DNA from: Streptomyces sp. V2I9 | GTDB lineage: Bacteria; Actinomycetota; Actinomycetes; Streptomycetales; Streptomycetaceae | Assembly: GCF_030817475.1 (NCBI RefSeq) | Contig: NZ_JAUSZJ010000002.1 | Coordinates: forward strand, 5,036,626-5,100,625 | Direction: 5' to 3' | Length of the DNA: 64,000 bases | Shown: positions 27,683-37,800 of the stretch, piece after piece | How the letters are laid out: each line of letters opens with the position of its first letter | Position numbering within the stretch: position 1 is the first letter of the stretch | The notes under the pieces: model-generated | The model's database searches: none | What the model was told of the DNA's origin: nothing | What the model saw: only the letters and a program-made list of their open reading frames with translations | Translations under genes and position numbers: made by a program

Positions 27683-29728
27683 TCAGAAGGTGAGCTTGAA
27701 GCTGTTGATGCGTCCGGTGTCCTGGCGTGCGATGTCCTGGACCCTCAGCTTCCAGACCCCGTTGGCCACCTCGGACGAGGCGTTGACCGTGTAGGTCGCC
27801 ACCACGTTGTCCGCGGAGTCGCTGGAGGAGGAGTTCTTCAGCCGGTAGGCGGTGCCGTCCGGGGCCACCAGGTCGATGACCAGGTCACCGCGCCAGGTGT
27901 GGGTGATGTTGACGTCCGCCTTGAGCGTGCTCGGCGCGTTGCCGGTGACGCCGGAGACGGTGACCGCGCTGGTGACGGCCGCACCGGCGTCCGGGATGTC
28001 CACGGGGGTGTTGTTCTCGAACACCTTGCCGCCCGGGTCCGGGTTGCCGCCGCCGGGGCGGGCGCCCACGTTGATGCCGGCCCAGGCGTGGGCCACGGCC
28101 GCGTACTCGGGGCTGGTCGCCCCGTACAGTTCACCGGCGACCGCGAGCGTGCCGGTGCGGGCGGCGGCGTAGTTGGTCGTCGAGGTGAACTTCGTGGTGA
28201 GCGCCTTGAACCAGATCTGCAGCGCCTTGTCCCGGCCGATGCCGGTCACCGGGAGCCCGTCGGAGGTCGGCGAGTCGTAGCTGACGCCGTTGACGGTCTT
28301 GGCGCCGCTGCCCTCGGAGAGCAGGTAGAACCAGTGGTTCGCCGGGCCCGAGGAGTAGTGGACGTCGACGTTGCCGATGCCCGAGTACCAGTAGTCCTTG
28401 GACGAGCCGTCCTTGGAGGGCTTGTCCATGTAGCGCAGCGGGGTGCCGTTGCCGCGGATGTCGATCTTCTCGCCGACCAGGTAGTCGCCCGGATCCTGGG
28501 CGGTGTCGGAGTGGAACTCCACGCCCGCGGCGAAGATGTCGGAGGTGGCCTCGTTGAGACCGCCGGACTCGCCGCTGTAGACCAGCTTGGCCGTGACCGA
28601 GGTCAGACCGTGCGTCATCTCGTGCGCGGCCACGTCCAGGGAGGTCAGCGGCTTGACGTTGCCGTCGCCGTCGCCGTACGTCATGCAGAAGCAGGTGTCC
28701 TGCCAGAACGCGTTGACGTAGTTGTTGCCGTAGTGGACGCGGGAGTACGCGCCGACGCCGTCACCGCGGATGCCGGAGCGGCCGTGCACGTTCTTGTAGT
28801 AGTCCCATGTCTCGGCAGCGCCGTAGTGGGCGTCCGCGCCGGCCGTCTCGGCGTTCTGCGGAGTGCCGTCGCCCCAGACGTCGTCCGGGCCGGAGAACAG
28901 CGTGCCGGTCCCGGAGGTGCCCCGGTTCAGGTTGTACGTCTTGTGGTTGCCGCGCGTCGTGTCGGTCAGGGTGTACGAGGGCGCGGTGCCCAGGGTGACC
29001 TGGCCGTTGTACTGCGTGTTGCCCGTGCCGTTGTGGACGGCCTGCCACTCGTAGAGCTTCTCGCCCGAGGTGGCGTCGGTGAGCACGTGCAGCTCGTTCG
29101 GGGTGCCGTCGTGCTGGAGTCCGCCGACCACGGTCTCGTACGCGAGCTGCGGGGAGCCGCCGCCCAGCCACACCACCTTGCGCGGGGCCTGGCTCGCCTT
29201 CTTCGCCGTCGAACCCTCGGCCTTCGCCGCGCCGAGCGCCTGCTTCTCGGCGGCGGCCGGGGCCACGTCGGCGCTGAGGCCGACGGCCTTCAGCTGCGCG
29301 CTGGTCGCCTTCGACGCCTTGCTGACGCCCTCGGTCCTCCCGGCCGGGGACTCCTTGACCACGAGGTCGCCACCGAGGACGGGGAGGCCGTCCAGGGTGC
29401 GCTCGTAGCGGGTGTGCGTCGTGCCGTCGCGGTCCTGGGCGACGTCGCGGACGACGAGCTTCTCGGTGGACCCGAGACCGAGCTCCTTGGCGGTGGCGGC
29501 CTTCGTGGCGTTCGCCTCGCTGAGCAGCTCCGCGCGCTGGGCGGGCGTGAGCTTGGCGGGCAGGGCGCCCGGATCGGCCTTCGTGCCGGCGGTGATGCCG
29601 CCGCGCGGGGCCGAGGCGGGGCCGGAGGTGGCGGTCGCGGCGCCGGACGGGACGGCGACGGCTATGAGGGCTGCTGCGGCTATCAGAGCGCCGGTCGCGG
29701 TGGCGCGACGGCTGGGCGTGGATCTCAC
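27683..29728 (-). CDS. Secreted M4 (thermolysin-type) metalloprotease with P domain
   Basis: An extracellular neutral zinc protease of 681 residues. The signal peptide (MRSTPSRRATATGALIAAAALIAVAV) is followed by an FTP/PepSY-type propeptide to about residue 200, the M4 catalytic domain with the zinc motif HEMTH (His369, Glu370, His373) and third ligand Glu393 in GLNEATSD, and a C-terminal proprotein-convertase P domain (VFENNTPVDIPDAGAAV ... GVWKLRVQDIA). The GTG start has AAGGAG at ideal spacing. It is monocistronic, convergent with glgP. A neutral zinc metalloprotease sits at this place in S. coelicolor as I recall. Confidence 0.95.
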   Translation of the reverse strand: MRSTPSRRATATGALIAAAALIAVAVPSGAATATSGPASAPRGGITAGTKADPGALPAKLTPAQRAELLSEANATKAATAKELGLGSTEKLVVRDVAQDRDGTTHTRYERTLDGLPVLGGDLVVKESPAGRTEGVSKASKATSAQLKAVGLSADVAPAAAEKQALGAAKAEGSTAKKASQAPRKVVWLGGGSPQLAYETVVGGLQHDGTPNELHVLTDATSGEKLYEWQAVHNGTGNTQYNGQVTLGTAPSYTLTDTTRGNHKTYNLNRGTSGTGTLFSGPDDVWGDGTPQNAETAGADAHYGAAETWDYYKNVHGRSGIRGDGVGAYSRVHYGNNYVNAFWQDTCFCMTYGDGDGNVKPLTSLDVAAHEMTHGLTSVTAKLVYSGESGGLNEATSDIFAAGVEFHSDTAQDPGDYLVGEKIDIRGNGTPLRYMDKPSKDGSSKDYWYSGIGNVDVHYSSGPANHWFYLLSEGSGAKTVNGVSYDSPTSDGLPVTGIGRDKALQIWFKALTTKFTSTTNYAAARTGTLAVAGELYGATSPEYAAVAHAWAGINVGARPGGGNPDPGGKVFENNTPVDIPDAGAAVTSAVTVSGVTGNAPSTLKADVNITHTWRGDLVIDLVAPDGTAYRLKNSSSSDSADNVVATYTVNASSEVANGVWKLRVQDIARQDTGRINSFKLTF

Positions 29729-30121
29729 GCGGACTCCTTCTGCGAGGGGGGTACCGGACGGCCTGGACGGGCTGTCCGGACGGTGCAGGCGGTGCGCAGA
29801 ACGGGGTGAAGAGTGTCAGCAGATGACCGCACCTGTCAGGAGCGCGTCAATAAGTTGGCCGGTTTTCGTTCGTTGCCGGAAAGGTCATGTTCGTTAAGCG
29901 GACGTTTCGCCGATCATTGCCGCAGTGTTACCGGGGGTTGGGGAACCCGGCATTCACAGGGTGGTCACAGGTTTCGCGCGCGGCGGCCGCCGTGGCTCCG
30001 CGGGTGGGAAGCGGTGTGATGACCGCCTGGTGAGACGGCGACGGGTTCTGGCCAGATTCCCGCACCGGAATGCGCCGGTCCGTCGGTGTGCGGTCAGGGC
30101 GGGGTGGGCGCGGGTGTGGGC
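29729..30121. other. Upstream region of the M4 protease gene
   Basis: 393 bp with no gene I can support. It is A/T-richer than its surroundings around 29820-29935, as expected for the protease promoter, and shows no long perfect repeat. Confidence 0.5.
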
Positions 30122-30712
30122 TCAGGTGGTCGCGTCCGGCGGGTACACCGTGTCCAGGAGGTCGCGCACGAAGCGGTCCGGGTCGTCGAGCCCGGCCGCC
30201 GCGAGGGTGCCGGGACCGTTCGTCAGCAGGTGCGGGACCGCGGCGTGCAGGGCGAGCGTGACGACGGCGGCCCGCGGCGGTGTGACGGGCAGTCCGGCGG
30301 CGCGCTGCGCCTGCTCGAAGCCGGCGAAGTCGCCGCTCGCCATCGGGTCGAGGATGCCGGACAGCCAGGGGCGCCGGGTCGCCTCGGCCTGGAGCTCCAG
30401 CACCGCCAGCAGGCGCGCGCGGCCCGGCCCCGCGACGTTCTCCAGCAGCGAGCGGAAGAGGGCGACCAGGCCCTCGCGGTCCACCGGCCCCGGACCGGCC
30501 GGCGGCCGTGCGGTGAGCGCGAGGTACTGCTCCAGGCAGCGCTCCGCCACCGCGCGCAGCACCGCGTCGCGGGTCGGGAAGTAGTTCTTCGTGGTGCCCG
30601 GCGGCACCTCGGCGGCCCGGTCCACGGCCCGGTGGGTCAGCCCGCGCCCGCCGTCCCGCGCCAGTACCTCGATCGCCGCGTCCCGCAGCCGGTCCCGCCG
30701 GTCCGGATTCAC
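30122..30712 (-). CDS. TetR-family repressor
   Basis: 196 residues. The N-terminal helix-turn-helix (RDRLRDAAIEVLARDGGRGLTHRAVDRAAEVPPGTTKNYF) is typical of TetR proteins; the rest is an all-helical ligand/dimer domain (LARDGGRG to DTVYPPDATT). The GTG at 30712 follows GGGAG. An ATG at 30790 is in frame but would put the operator palindrome inside the gene. It is divergent from the flavin monooxygenase gene, and the 28-bp palindrome between them is very likely its own operator, so it probably represses both genes until a small aromatic or hydrophobic compound is bound. Confidence 0.88.
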   Translation of the reverse strand: MNPDRRDRLRDAAIEVLARDGGRGLTHRAVDRAAEVPPGTTKNYFPTRDAVLRAVAERCLEQYLALTARPPAGPGPVDREGLVALFRSLLENVAGPGRARLLAVLELQAEATRRPWLSGILDPMASGDFAGFEQAQRAAGLPVTPPRAAVVTLALHAAVPHLLTNGPGTLAAAGLDDPDRFVRDLLDTVYPPDATT

Positions 30713-30771
30713 GCCCGCTCCCTCGCTCCCGTATCGCTGCGGCCCGCGCGCGGCCCGCCCTTGCCGATGGT

Positions 30772-30799
30772 ACCCCAGTCGTGGTACCACGACTGGGGT
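30772..30799. promoter_or_regulatory. 28-bp perfect palindrome, TetR operator
   Basis: An uninterrupted perfect palindrome of 28 bp, centred between 30785 and 30786, with core CGTGGTACCACG. It sits 60 bp upstream of the repressor GTG and 62 bp upstream of the monooxygenase ATG, the usual place for a shared TetR operator. Confidence 0.85.
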
Positions 30800-30860
30800 G
30801 GTTCTTCATCGGCGCCGGCGGGCGGACCGTACGACCGGGTGGACATTCGGGGGGTGCGGC

Positions 30861-31973
30861 ATGACGGGAACGGCGATCGTGGTCGGCGCGGGCATCGGCG
30901 GACTGGCGACGGCGATCGGCCTGCGCCGCGCGGGCTGGAGCGTGACGGTGCTGGAGCGCCGTACCGGACCGGAGCGGTACGGCGCGGCCTTCGGTATCCA
31001 CCCCGTCGCGCAGGCGGCGCTCGACCGGCTCGGCGTCGGCGACGCCCTGCGCGACCACGCCGTCCCGTACCGCGACGCGCACATCCGCACCCCGGACGGC
31101 ACGCCCCTGGCCCGTATCCCGCTGGAGCGCGTCGAACGCCGGGCGGGGCGACCCGAACTCCTCATCTCCCGGCCGTACCTGCTCGACGCCCTGCTCGCGG
31201 GTCTGGACGCCTTCGGGGACGTACCGCTCATGCTCGGCGAGCGGGTCACCGGCATCGACGCGCTCGCCGCCGGAGCGGACCTGATGATCGGCGCGGACGG
31301 CATCCGCAGCGCCGTGCGCACCGCCCGGTTCGGGGCCCGCGGCGGCCCGCGCGAGGTCGGCACGGTCGCCTGGATCGGCATCGCCGACGTCGAGAGTCCG
31401 GTGCACGGCGAGACCTGGGGGAGCGGTCGCTTCTTCGGGCTGACCCCCGTCGAGCCGGGCCGCACCAACTGGTACGCGGCCGTGCCCGAGGCCGCCACCG
31501 CCGACGACCTGCGCGGCCTCTTCGCCGGCTGGCACGACCCGATCCCGCGCATCCTGGACGCCACCGACCCGGCGACCTGGATCCGGTACGAGATGCGCCA
31601 CCTGTACCCGGCGCTGCCCTCCTTCGTCTCGGCCGGTGCCGGGCCGACGGGCTCGGCCGGATCCGTCGCATCGACGGCGGCCGGGCCGGGCTCCGCCGTA
31701 CCCGTCGCCCTGGTCGGCGACGCGGCGCACGCCATGACGCCCAACCCGGGCCAGGGCGCCTGCACCGCGATCCTGGACGCGGACGCCCTGAGCCGGGCGG
31801 TCGCCGCCGCGCCGCCGGGGCGTACCGGGCTCACCGCCGCCTTGCGCGCCTACGACCGCGAACGCCGCAGCAGCGCCCAGCGGACCGCCTTCGGCTCCCG
31901 CGCCCTGCACCGTTTCATGAGCACGGAGCACACCCGCCTGCGGAACGCGGCGCTGCGACTGCTGCCGGGGTGA
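30861..31973 (+). CDS. FAD-dependent monooxygenase
   Basis: 370 residues, class A flavoprotein hydroxylase family (PHBH fold). The FAD-binding GAGIGGLATAIGLRRAGW opens the chain, the DG-like motif IGADGIRSAVR lies near 150 and the GD motif VALVGDAAHAMTPNPGQGA near 290. Such enzymes hydroxylate or epoxidise aromatic and polycyclic compounds with NAD(P)H and oxygen. The ATG at 30861 has GGGGTG before it. Its partner is the divergent TetR gene; this pairing usually serves detoxification of an unknown compound. A short GAGPTGSAGSVASTAAGPGSA insert before the GD motif is a loop not common in the family. Confidence 0.9.
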   Translation: MTGTAIVVGAGIGGLATAIGLRRAGWSVTVLERRTGPERYGAAFGIHPVAQAALDRLGVGDALRDHAVPYRDAHIRTPDGTPLARIPLERVERRAGRPELLISRPYLLDALLAGLDAFGDVPLMLGERVTGIDALAAGADLMIGADGIRSAVRTARFGARGGPREVGTVAWIGIADVESPVHGETWGSGRFFGLTPVEPGRTNWYAAVPEAATADDLRGLFAGWHDPIPRILDATDPATWIRYEMRHLYPALPSFVSAGAGPTGSAGSVASTAAGPGSAVPVALVGDAAHAMTPNPGQGACTAILDADALSRAVAAAPPGRTGLTAALRAYDRERRSSAQRTAFGSRALHRFMSTEHTRLRNAALRLLPG

Positions 31974-32205
31974 GTGTGCGGCGCGTACGTCCGCTGGGGG
32001 AGGGCCGTACCCCTGCGATCGGCGGGACCGGGACCGCGCGGTCCCGGTCCCGCAGGGTGCGATGCCGTGGCCGAGCGTTCCCGGGTGATCGCCACGGGGG
32101 ATGCCCCCCCTCGCGGCGACTCGATGAGGCAGGGGCGGGGCTGCCGCGCCACGCGATCACGCGGGGGCGGCTGCACCCCCCGCGGAGTGGCCGCTCGCGT
32201 GCTGT

Positions 32206-33576
32206 GCAGGAGGTCATGGACGCGCCCAGCGCGGCCTCCTCCCCGTCCGCGAGGCGTCCGGGCAGGTCCTGCGGTTCCACCCCTTCGGCCAGGACGAACC
32301 GATAGGACGTGGGGGTGCCGGGGGCGTTTGGGTACGCGAGCCACATCAGGGCCCTCGGGGTCGAGACGGATCGCCGGGCTCCGCGCCTCGCCCGTCCGTC
32401 CGCCTCTGGGGGCGGACAGCAGGGCCCGGCCGCGCTCCGGGGCCAGCAGCGGACCGAGCAGGGGATCGGCCACCCAGCCCAGCGGCGCCAGGTGGTCGGG
32501 ACCCAGCGGCTGCCACAGTGGCGGCGCCTCCATCATCGTGCGCCAGGCCCCGTCGGTGTCGCCTCACCGCGCCGACCCGCGGGCCCGCTCGACCGCTTCC
32601 CCGAATGCTCCGGCCGCCGTGTACCGGTAGGTGCCCGCGCGCACCTGCTCCAGCAGCGTGCGAGCCGGTGCCACCACGTCGCCACCGGCTCCCCGCAGAG
32701 GGAACGGCAGCGTGGAGCCGGCCCGGTACGTGTGCGCAGCGTGCTCGGCGATCAGCGGCGGAAGCAGGGCGGTGACGTACCGGGGGTCCGTCACCAGGCT
32801 GTCGAAGGACACCGTGTGCGTCTGTCCGAGCAGCAGACTCATCTGGTCACCCAGCCCGGCGGCCCGTGGCCTGCCGTACCCCTTCGCCTCGTCCGGCGCC
32901 GACCGGTCCCGCTCCCAGTCGCCGCTCAGCGCCTGGAGCCGGGCCCGCTCCCCCCGGGGCGTCCAGCCGCCGCGTCGTGTCGTCGACGAACTCCGGCCGC
33001 CCATCGGCCGGGTGGGCCCGCAGGCTGTGGAACTCCCGGTGCATGTTCCGCATGAACGCGGCGAGGTCCGTGATCCGCTCGGGTGGCGCGGCCCGCCGGC
33101 CCGCCCACGTGTACACGGCCCACTCGCCGTCCTCGTCCACGTCCTCGGGGTCCAGCAGGACGTGGGTCATGTCGGACTCGACGTCGAGCTGGAGCCCGCG
33201 GCGCCAGATCTCCACATCCCGCCGCTCCTCGGGCCCGGCGTCGTCGTCCAGGTATTCCTTGAACATATCGGCGAGCCCGGACGCGTCGTCGTGCCGGCGG
33301 GCGTCCGCGGTTCCCGCCGGCAGGCCGACGAACCCGCCGGCGTGCCGCCACCCGTCGCTGACCGCGAGGAACGCCCGGTACGACGGGGGCATCCGCCGGC
33401 CGAGGCGCTGCTCCATGGCGACGATCCGCTCCTCGGAACGGAAACCCCAGCCGCCGATCCCGCCGGGCGGTCTCGTCCTCCTCCCCGCCCGCCTCGTCAT
33501 CGGGCAGGGCATCCGGCCACTCCCCGCTCCAGGCACGGAGGAACGGTCCCCAGTCGAGCGGCGTCGTATGCGTCAT
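32206..33576 (-). pseudogene. Decayed SMI1/KNR4 (SUKH) family gene
   Basis: Pieces of one protein lie in successive minus-strand frames. It starts at ATG 33576 (MTHTTPLDWGPFLRAWSGEW), shifts frame between about 33480 and 33430 into the SUKH core (MEQRLGRRMPPSYRAFLAVSDGW ... DPEDVDEDGEWAVYTWAG), and shifts again in a six-G run at 32950-32955. There one fewer base would join RLDAPG to ERARLQALSGDWE. The piece ending GEAVERARGSAR meets a TGA at 32564-32566, then continues in the same frame as GDTDGAWRTMMEAPPLWQPL, so the stop looks like Trp to stop. A further shift near 32350 leads to LMWLAYPNAPGTPTSYRF. The 3' boundary is not clear. SUKH proteins are often immunity proteins of toxin systems. 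Confidence 0.75.
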
Positions 33577-33670
33577 GCGCCCGATGCTGCCACCCGCCAC
33601 CGGCAGCGGCCGGTGACGCCCCGTGCCCGCTCGGCCTCCCGCACCGCCGTGCAGAGCACGCACGCCCCTG

Positions 33671-33689
33671 TCATGACGGCGCGTCATGA
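33671..33689. promoter_or_regulatory. Inverted repeat upstream of kinase operon
   Basis: TCATGACG-GCG-CGTCATGA, two perfect 8-bp arms with 3-bp spacing, in the 255-bp gap between the decayed SUKH gene and the kinase operon. Symmetry and position fit an operator for the operon, which starts at 33832. Confidence 0.5.
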
Positions 33690-33831
33690 GCGCAGCGGAA
33701 CCGGCGAGTACCGATCTCCGTGGCGTGTGTGCCGCAACCGCAGAGGGTATGAGGCGCGTGTTCGTCACGAGGCAGCAGGGCGGCAAGGATCGGGCGGAAC
33801 GACGCATCCAGAGACCGGAGGGCAGTCACCG

Positions 33832-34851
33832 GTGTTGAGTACGCTGACCACACCCATGCGCCGCAGATGGCAGCGTGCCCAGCACGGCGCGATCCTGCGG
33901 GGCCAAGTGCATCTGGACACCTTCCAGGCGGTGGCCGAGTCCCTGCACACCGACTGCGAACTTGCGGTGAGCCGGGCGCGCACGCTCGGCGAGCGGGCCC
34001 GACGGCGCGAGGTGGCAAACCGCGCCGAGGAGCGCAGCAAGCAGTTCTTCGCGGGTGCCGTCGCGCTGACCGGGATACGTCTGGCGGACGGCGAGTCGTC
34101 GGCGCACCGCACCGAAACACTGATCGAACACTATCTGAGCTGGCGAGCAGCGATGAGCCGGACACTGGAGGAGCTGCGCAGCCCGCCCGAGAGCACAACG
34201 CAACGACTGAGAAATGAACTGTCCTACCTCTTGGACCACTTCAGTCCTCTGCAGCTCGGAATCGCGATCTACGCGGGCCTGCCCGAAAGCACCTACATCA
34301 CCGGCGGCACCGATGTGCGGATCGGCAAGGTCTTCGCCGCCGAACTGGCCTGGCTCGCGCTGCGCGGACATGTGTGGTTCCACTTCGGCGGGCCAGGCGT
34401 CAACGAGAACGCCATCATGGCGACGCGCAACCCCGACGTCGCCGATCCTCGGCCGCTGATGCCCGAGGAACAGGCTCTTCTGGACTTCCTGTTCGCCGGC
34501 GCCGAGGAAACCGGCCTCGCCGAGGATCGGCCTGGTCGCCTCGGCCAGGCCAAGCAGGCGATCAGGCTGGCCCGGCACCGTCTGGCAGAGCAGGAAGTGG
34601 GCAAGCGGCACGTACGCGAACGTGCCCGGCTGGTGCGCTCCTTGACGCTGGTGGATTCTTTGCTGCGTTCGGGGCCCGGAGACAGCCGGTGGGACACGGA
34701 TCCCGAACTCCGCAAGACGGCCTACCCGTTGGCGGTGCTCTTCGCTCAGCACATCGGTCCCGGCGGCTGGCTGAGCCCGCCCGAAGAGGAGTTGTTCATC
34801 CCTTCCCTTCTGCCACTCGCGTGCACGCTGGCGGCGCAGAATGTCAGCTGA
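33832..34851 (+). CDS. Protein of unknown function, first gene of kinase operon
   Basis: 339 residues, no family recognised. No signal peptide or membrane segment. Residues about 1-130 are Arg/Glu/Ala-rich and probably helical; a middle segment (LGIAIYAGLPESTYITGGTDVRIGKVFAAELAWLALRGHVWFHFGG) looks folded and hydrophobic; the end is again helical with a conserved-looking LLPLACTLAAQ. The GTG at 33832 is chosen for the GGAGGG nine bases before it; an ATG at 33856 is the alternative. Its last 11 bases overlap the start of the WD40 kinase gene, so it is translated with it. Context suggests a kinase substrate, sensor or effector. Base composition seems slightly less G/C-rich than the glgP region by spot counts. 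Confidence 0.7.
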   Translation: MLSTLTTPMRRRWQRAQHGAILRGQVHLDTFQAVAESLHTDCELAVSRARTLGERARRREVANRAEERSKQFFAGAVALTGIRLADGESSAHRTETLIEHYLSWRAAMSRTLEELRSPPESTTQRLRNELSYLLDHFSPLQLGIAIYAGLPESTYITGGTDVRIGKVFAAELAWLALRGHVWFHFGGPGVNENAIMATRNPDVADPRPLMPEEQALLDFLFAGAEETGLAEDRPGRLGQAKQAIRLARHRLAEQEVGKRHVRERARLVRSLTLVDSLLRSGPGDSRWDTDPELRKTAYPLAVLFAQHIGPGGWLSPPEEELFIPSLLPLACTLAAQNVS

Positions 34852-37800
34852 GTCCGAGACTGCTTCCTGGGACGTCGGCGACAAGATCCTGGAGCAGTAC
34901 GAGGTGTCCGATGTGCACAGGGCCGGGGGCATGGGCCTCGTCTACCGTGTGCGGCACACACAGTGGGGCCTCGACCTCGCGGCGAAGCAGCCTCGCCCCG
35001 AACTTCTCGCCAAGGCCGACGGCGTGGAGCGCTTCGTCGAAGAGGCCGAGACATGGATGTCGATCGGGCTGCATCCGCATGTGTGCTTCTGTCACTACGT
35101 CCGCGTCGTCAGCGGGGTGCCGCTGGTCTTCACCGAGTACGTGGAAGGCGGCAGCCTGCGGGGCTGGCTCGACGACGGACGGCTGTACGAGGGCGGGCCC
35201 GACATCGCGCTGCTGCGAGTGCTCGACATCGCCATCCAGATGGCGTGGGGACTCGCACACGCGCACGGGCGGAGCCTCGTCCACCAGGACGTCAAGCCGG
35301 GCAATGTCCTTCTCGACGCCCAAGGCGGCGTGAAGCTCACGGACTTCGGACTGGCGCGGGCGTTCGCCCGAGCAGGGACGAGACCTCCGGAGGACGGGGT
35401 AGGGGAGGAGCATGAGGAGGCTGCCGACTTTTCGGTGACCGCGCGGGGCATGACCCGCCCCTACGCCTCGCCCGAGCAGCTCGCGGGACAACGGCTCGGT
35501 CCCGCCAGCGACATGTGGAGCTTCGCCGCGACAGTGCTCGAGATGTTCTCCGGAGAGGTGACCTGGTACACCGGTACTGCAGCCGGCGAGGCACTCGATG
35601 CCCTGCGCCGGCGCGCCCACCGCGCGGGGGGCACCGGGAGCCGCGAAGCTGACGAAGGCGGCCTCCGAAGGCCCGGGCCCGCACTGGCGATGCCCGACGC
35701 GCTGGGTGACCTCCTCGCCCGGTGTCTGCGTCGGCTTCCTCGGGAGAGACCCGCGAGCATGGGCGAGTGCGCCGAAGCGCTGACCGCGATCTACCGGGAG
35801 GTGTCGGGGGACACCTACCCCCGACCACGACCGGCCCCGGGGCAACTGCGCGCCGACGAACTCAACAACCGTGCCTTGTCGTTGTTCGACCTCGGCCGTG
35901 CCACCGAAGCCGATCAGCTTCTGGACCAAGCGCTCGCCGCGGACCCGTGTCACCCTGAAGCGACCTACAACAGGGGCGTGTTGAGATGGCGCGAGGGGAC
36001 GACGACGGACGGGGCAGTCCTGCACGCGCTGCGAGCCGCGCGCGCGGGCGGCGGGGACCCGCAGCGCATCGATCCACTGCTGCGGCTGGTCCGTCGCGAG
36101 CGGGGCGACAGCGGTGCGGCCACCACGCCGGACGTGCACGAGCCGGTTGAGGAATTCGCGGCGCGCGGAGAGCTGACGCTGGTTGCGATCCCGCACAGCT
36201 CCCGCGTTCTCGCCTTCGCCGCACCGGGCCGGGCCCCCCGTTATTCTCTGCGTGACGTCGCCACAGGAGAAGTCCTGTGGGAGCGCCCTGGTCCCGACAT
36301 GTGGCGCGCTGCCAGGGGCGGTCGTCCGGTGTTTCCTGCGGGAGACGGCAGTCGGGTCGTCATCGACGGGGCCGACGGCCTGTGGGAGTGCGAAGTGAGG
36401 ACCGGGGGCTTCACACGTGTCGTGCCGGACCCCCGGATACCCGGGCACTTCGCACGTGTCGTGCAGGGCCGCCGGATGCCCATGTACCTCGTCGCCACGG
36501 CCCAGCACTCCCGGCGGGCCGTGGCGGCCGAAGCGCTCCATCGCACCGGCACGGTGCGGTACTGGGATGTGGGCAGTGGCCGTAGACCCCTACTCGTCAA
36601 GGCGCGTGACCGCGTAGAGGCGGTCGCACTCACCCCGGACGGGCGGCACGCGCTGGTCGCCTGCGAGCAGGGCACGGTCCAGGTCTGGGATCTGCGTGAC
36701 GGGCGTTACGTCGGAGCCCTGGCTGGACACGCCGCCGCTGACGCCGGTCCGGTGGACGCACTGCACACCACACCGGACGGCCACTGGGTGGTCGGTTCGG
36801 CCGGAGGCGCTCAGGTGAGCGTGTGGGAGCTGGCGACCGGCCGCCGTACCGCATGCCTTGATTTCGCGGCGGACAAGTGCGCCTCCCTGTGTGTCACCTC
36901 GGATGGACGGCTCGTGACGGGGCACGGCGGCGGAGCTGTCCGCCTCTGGGAGCTGCCGTCCGGCACTCCGGTGCGGGAACTGGCCGCTCATCCCACGGTG
37001 GTGACACACGTGGAGGTGGCGCCGGCAGCCCAGAAGCAGAGCGCGCGCTGGGCACTGACGCACTGCCTGGACGACGCGGCCCGGGCATGGGATCTGGAAT
37101 CGGGTCGCTGCCTCTTCACTCTGGCCGTCGGCTCGGCCTACGACCGTCGAGCCGTTCTGAGCGCCGATGGCCGATACGCGGTCCATGAACGGGACGGGAA
37201 GCTGCGGCCCCGGCCTCTTGCCACGGGGCCCGAGAGCCCTCTGCAGATCTCCCGACCGCGATCGGTCGCGGTCCAGTACGCAGTCAGGGCGCATGTCGAC
37301 GACCACCTCACCCGAGCAGCACAGGCCCTCACCGCCGAGGAGTGGGAGCGCGCTCACCAGCTGCTGAAGCAGGCCCGCGAACAGAAGGGGCACGAGCGGG
37401 ACGACAAAGCTCTGGAGCTATGGGGCCGGCTGGCCCTGGTGTCCTCCCGCACCGCCTTCCGCGGAGGCTGGTTCAGCCACATCCTGGGCGACCCCGACAC
37501 GCTTCCGCTGGCCGTGTGTGACGTTTCGGGCGAGTCCCATGTGCTGGTGACCTGGCGTACCGGCGAAGGAGCGGGCGACGGCGGGCAAGTAGGGCTGGTC
37601 GATCTCGCCACGGGTGCACGGCGCACAGTCCTCGACGGCCATGGCACGGCGGTCACCGTGGGCGCCGTGAGCCCCGACGGCAGGTTCGCCGCCACGGGTG
37701 AGGAAGACGGATCCTTGCGCTTCTGGCGCCTGGCAAGCAAAGAGCGCGACAGAAGTGGGCACGTGAGCGCAGAGTGTTCGCACCGGCGCACAGGACACAC

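Noticed and set aside
31974..32205. Open frames just after the monooxygenase gene.
   Set aside because: No coherent protein or SD; probably flank or the lost 3' part of the decayed SMI1/KNR4 gene.
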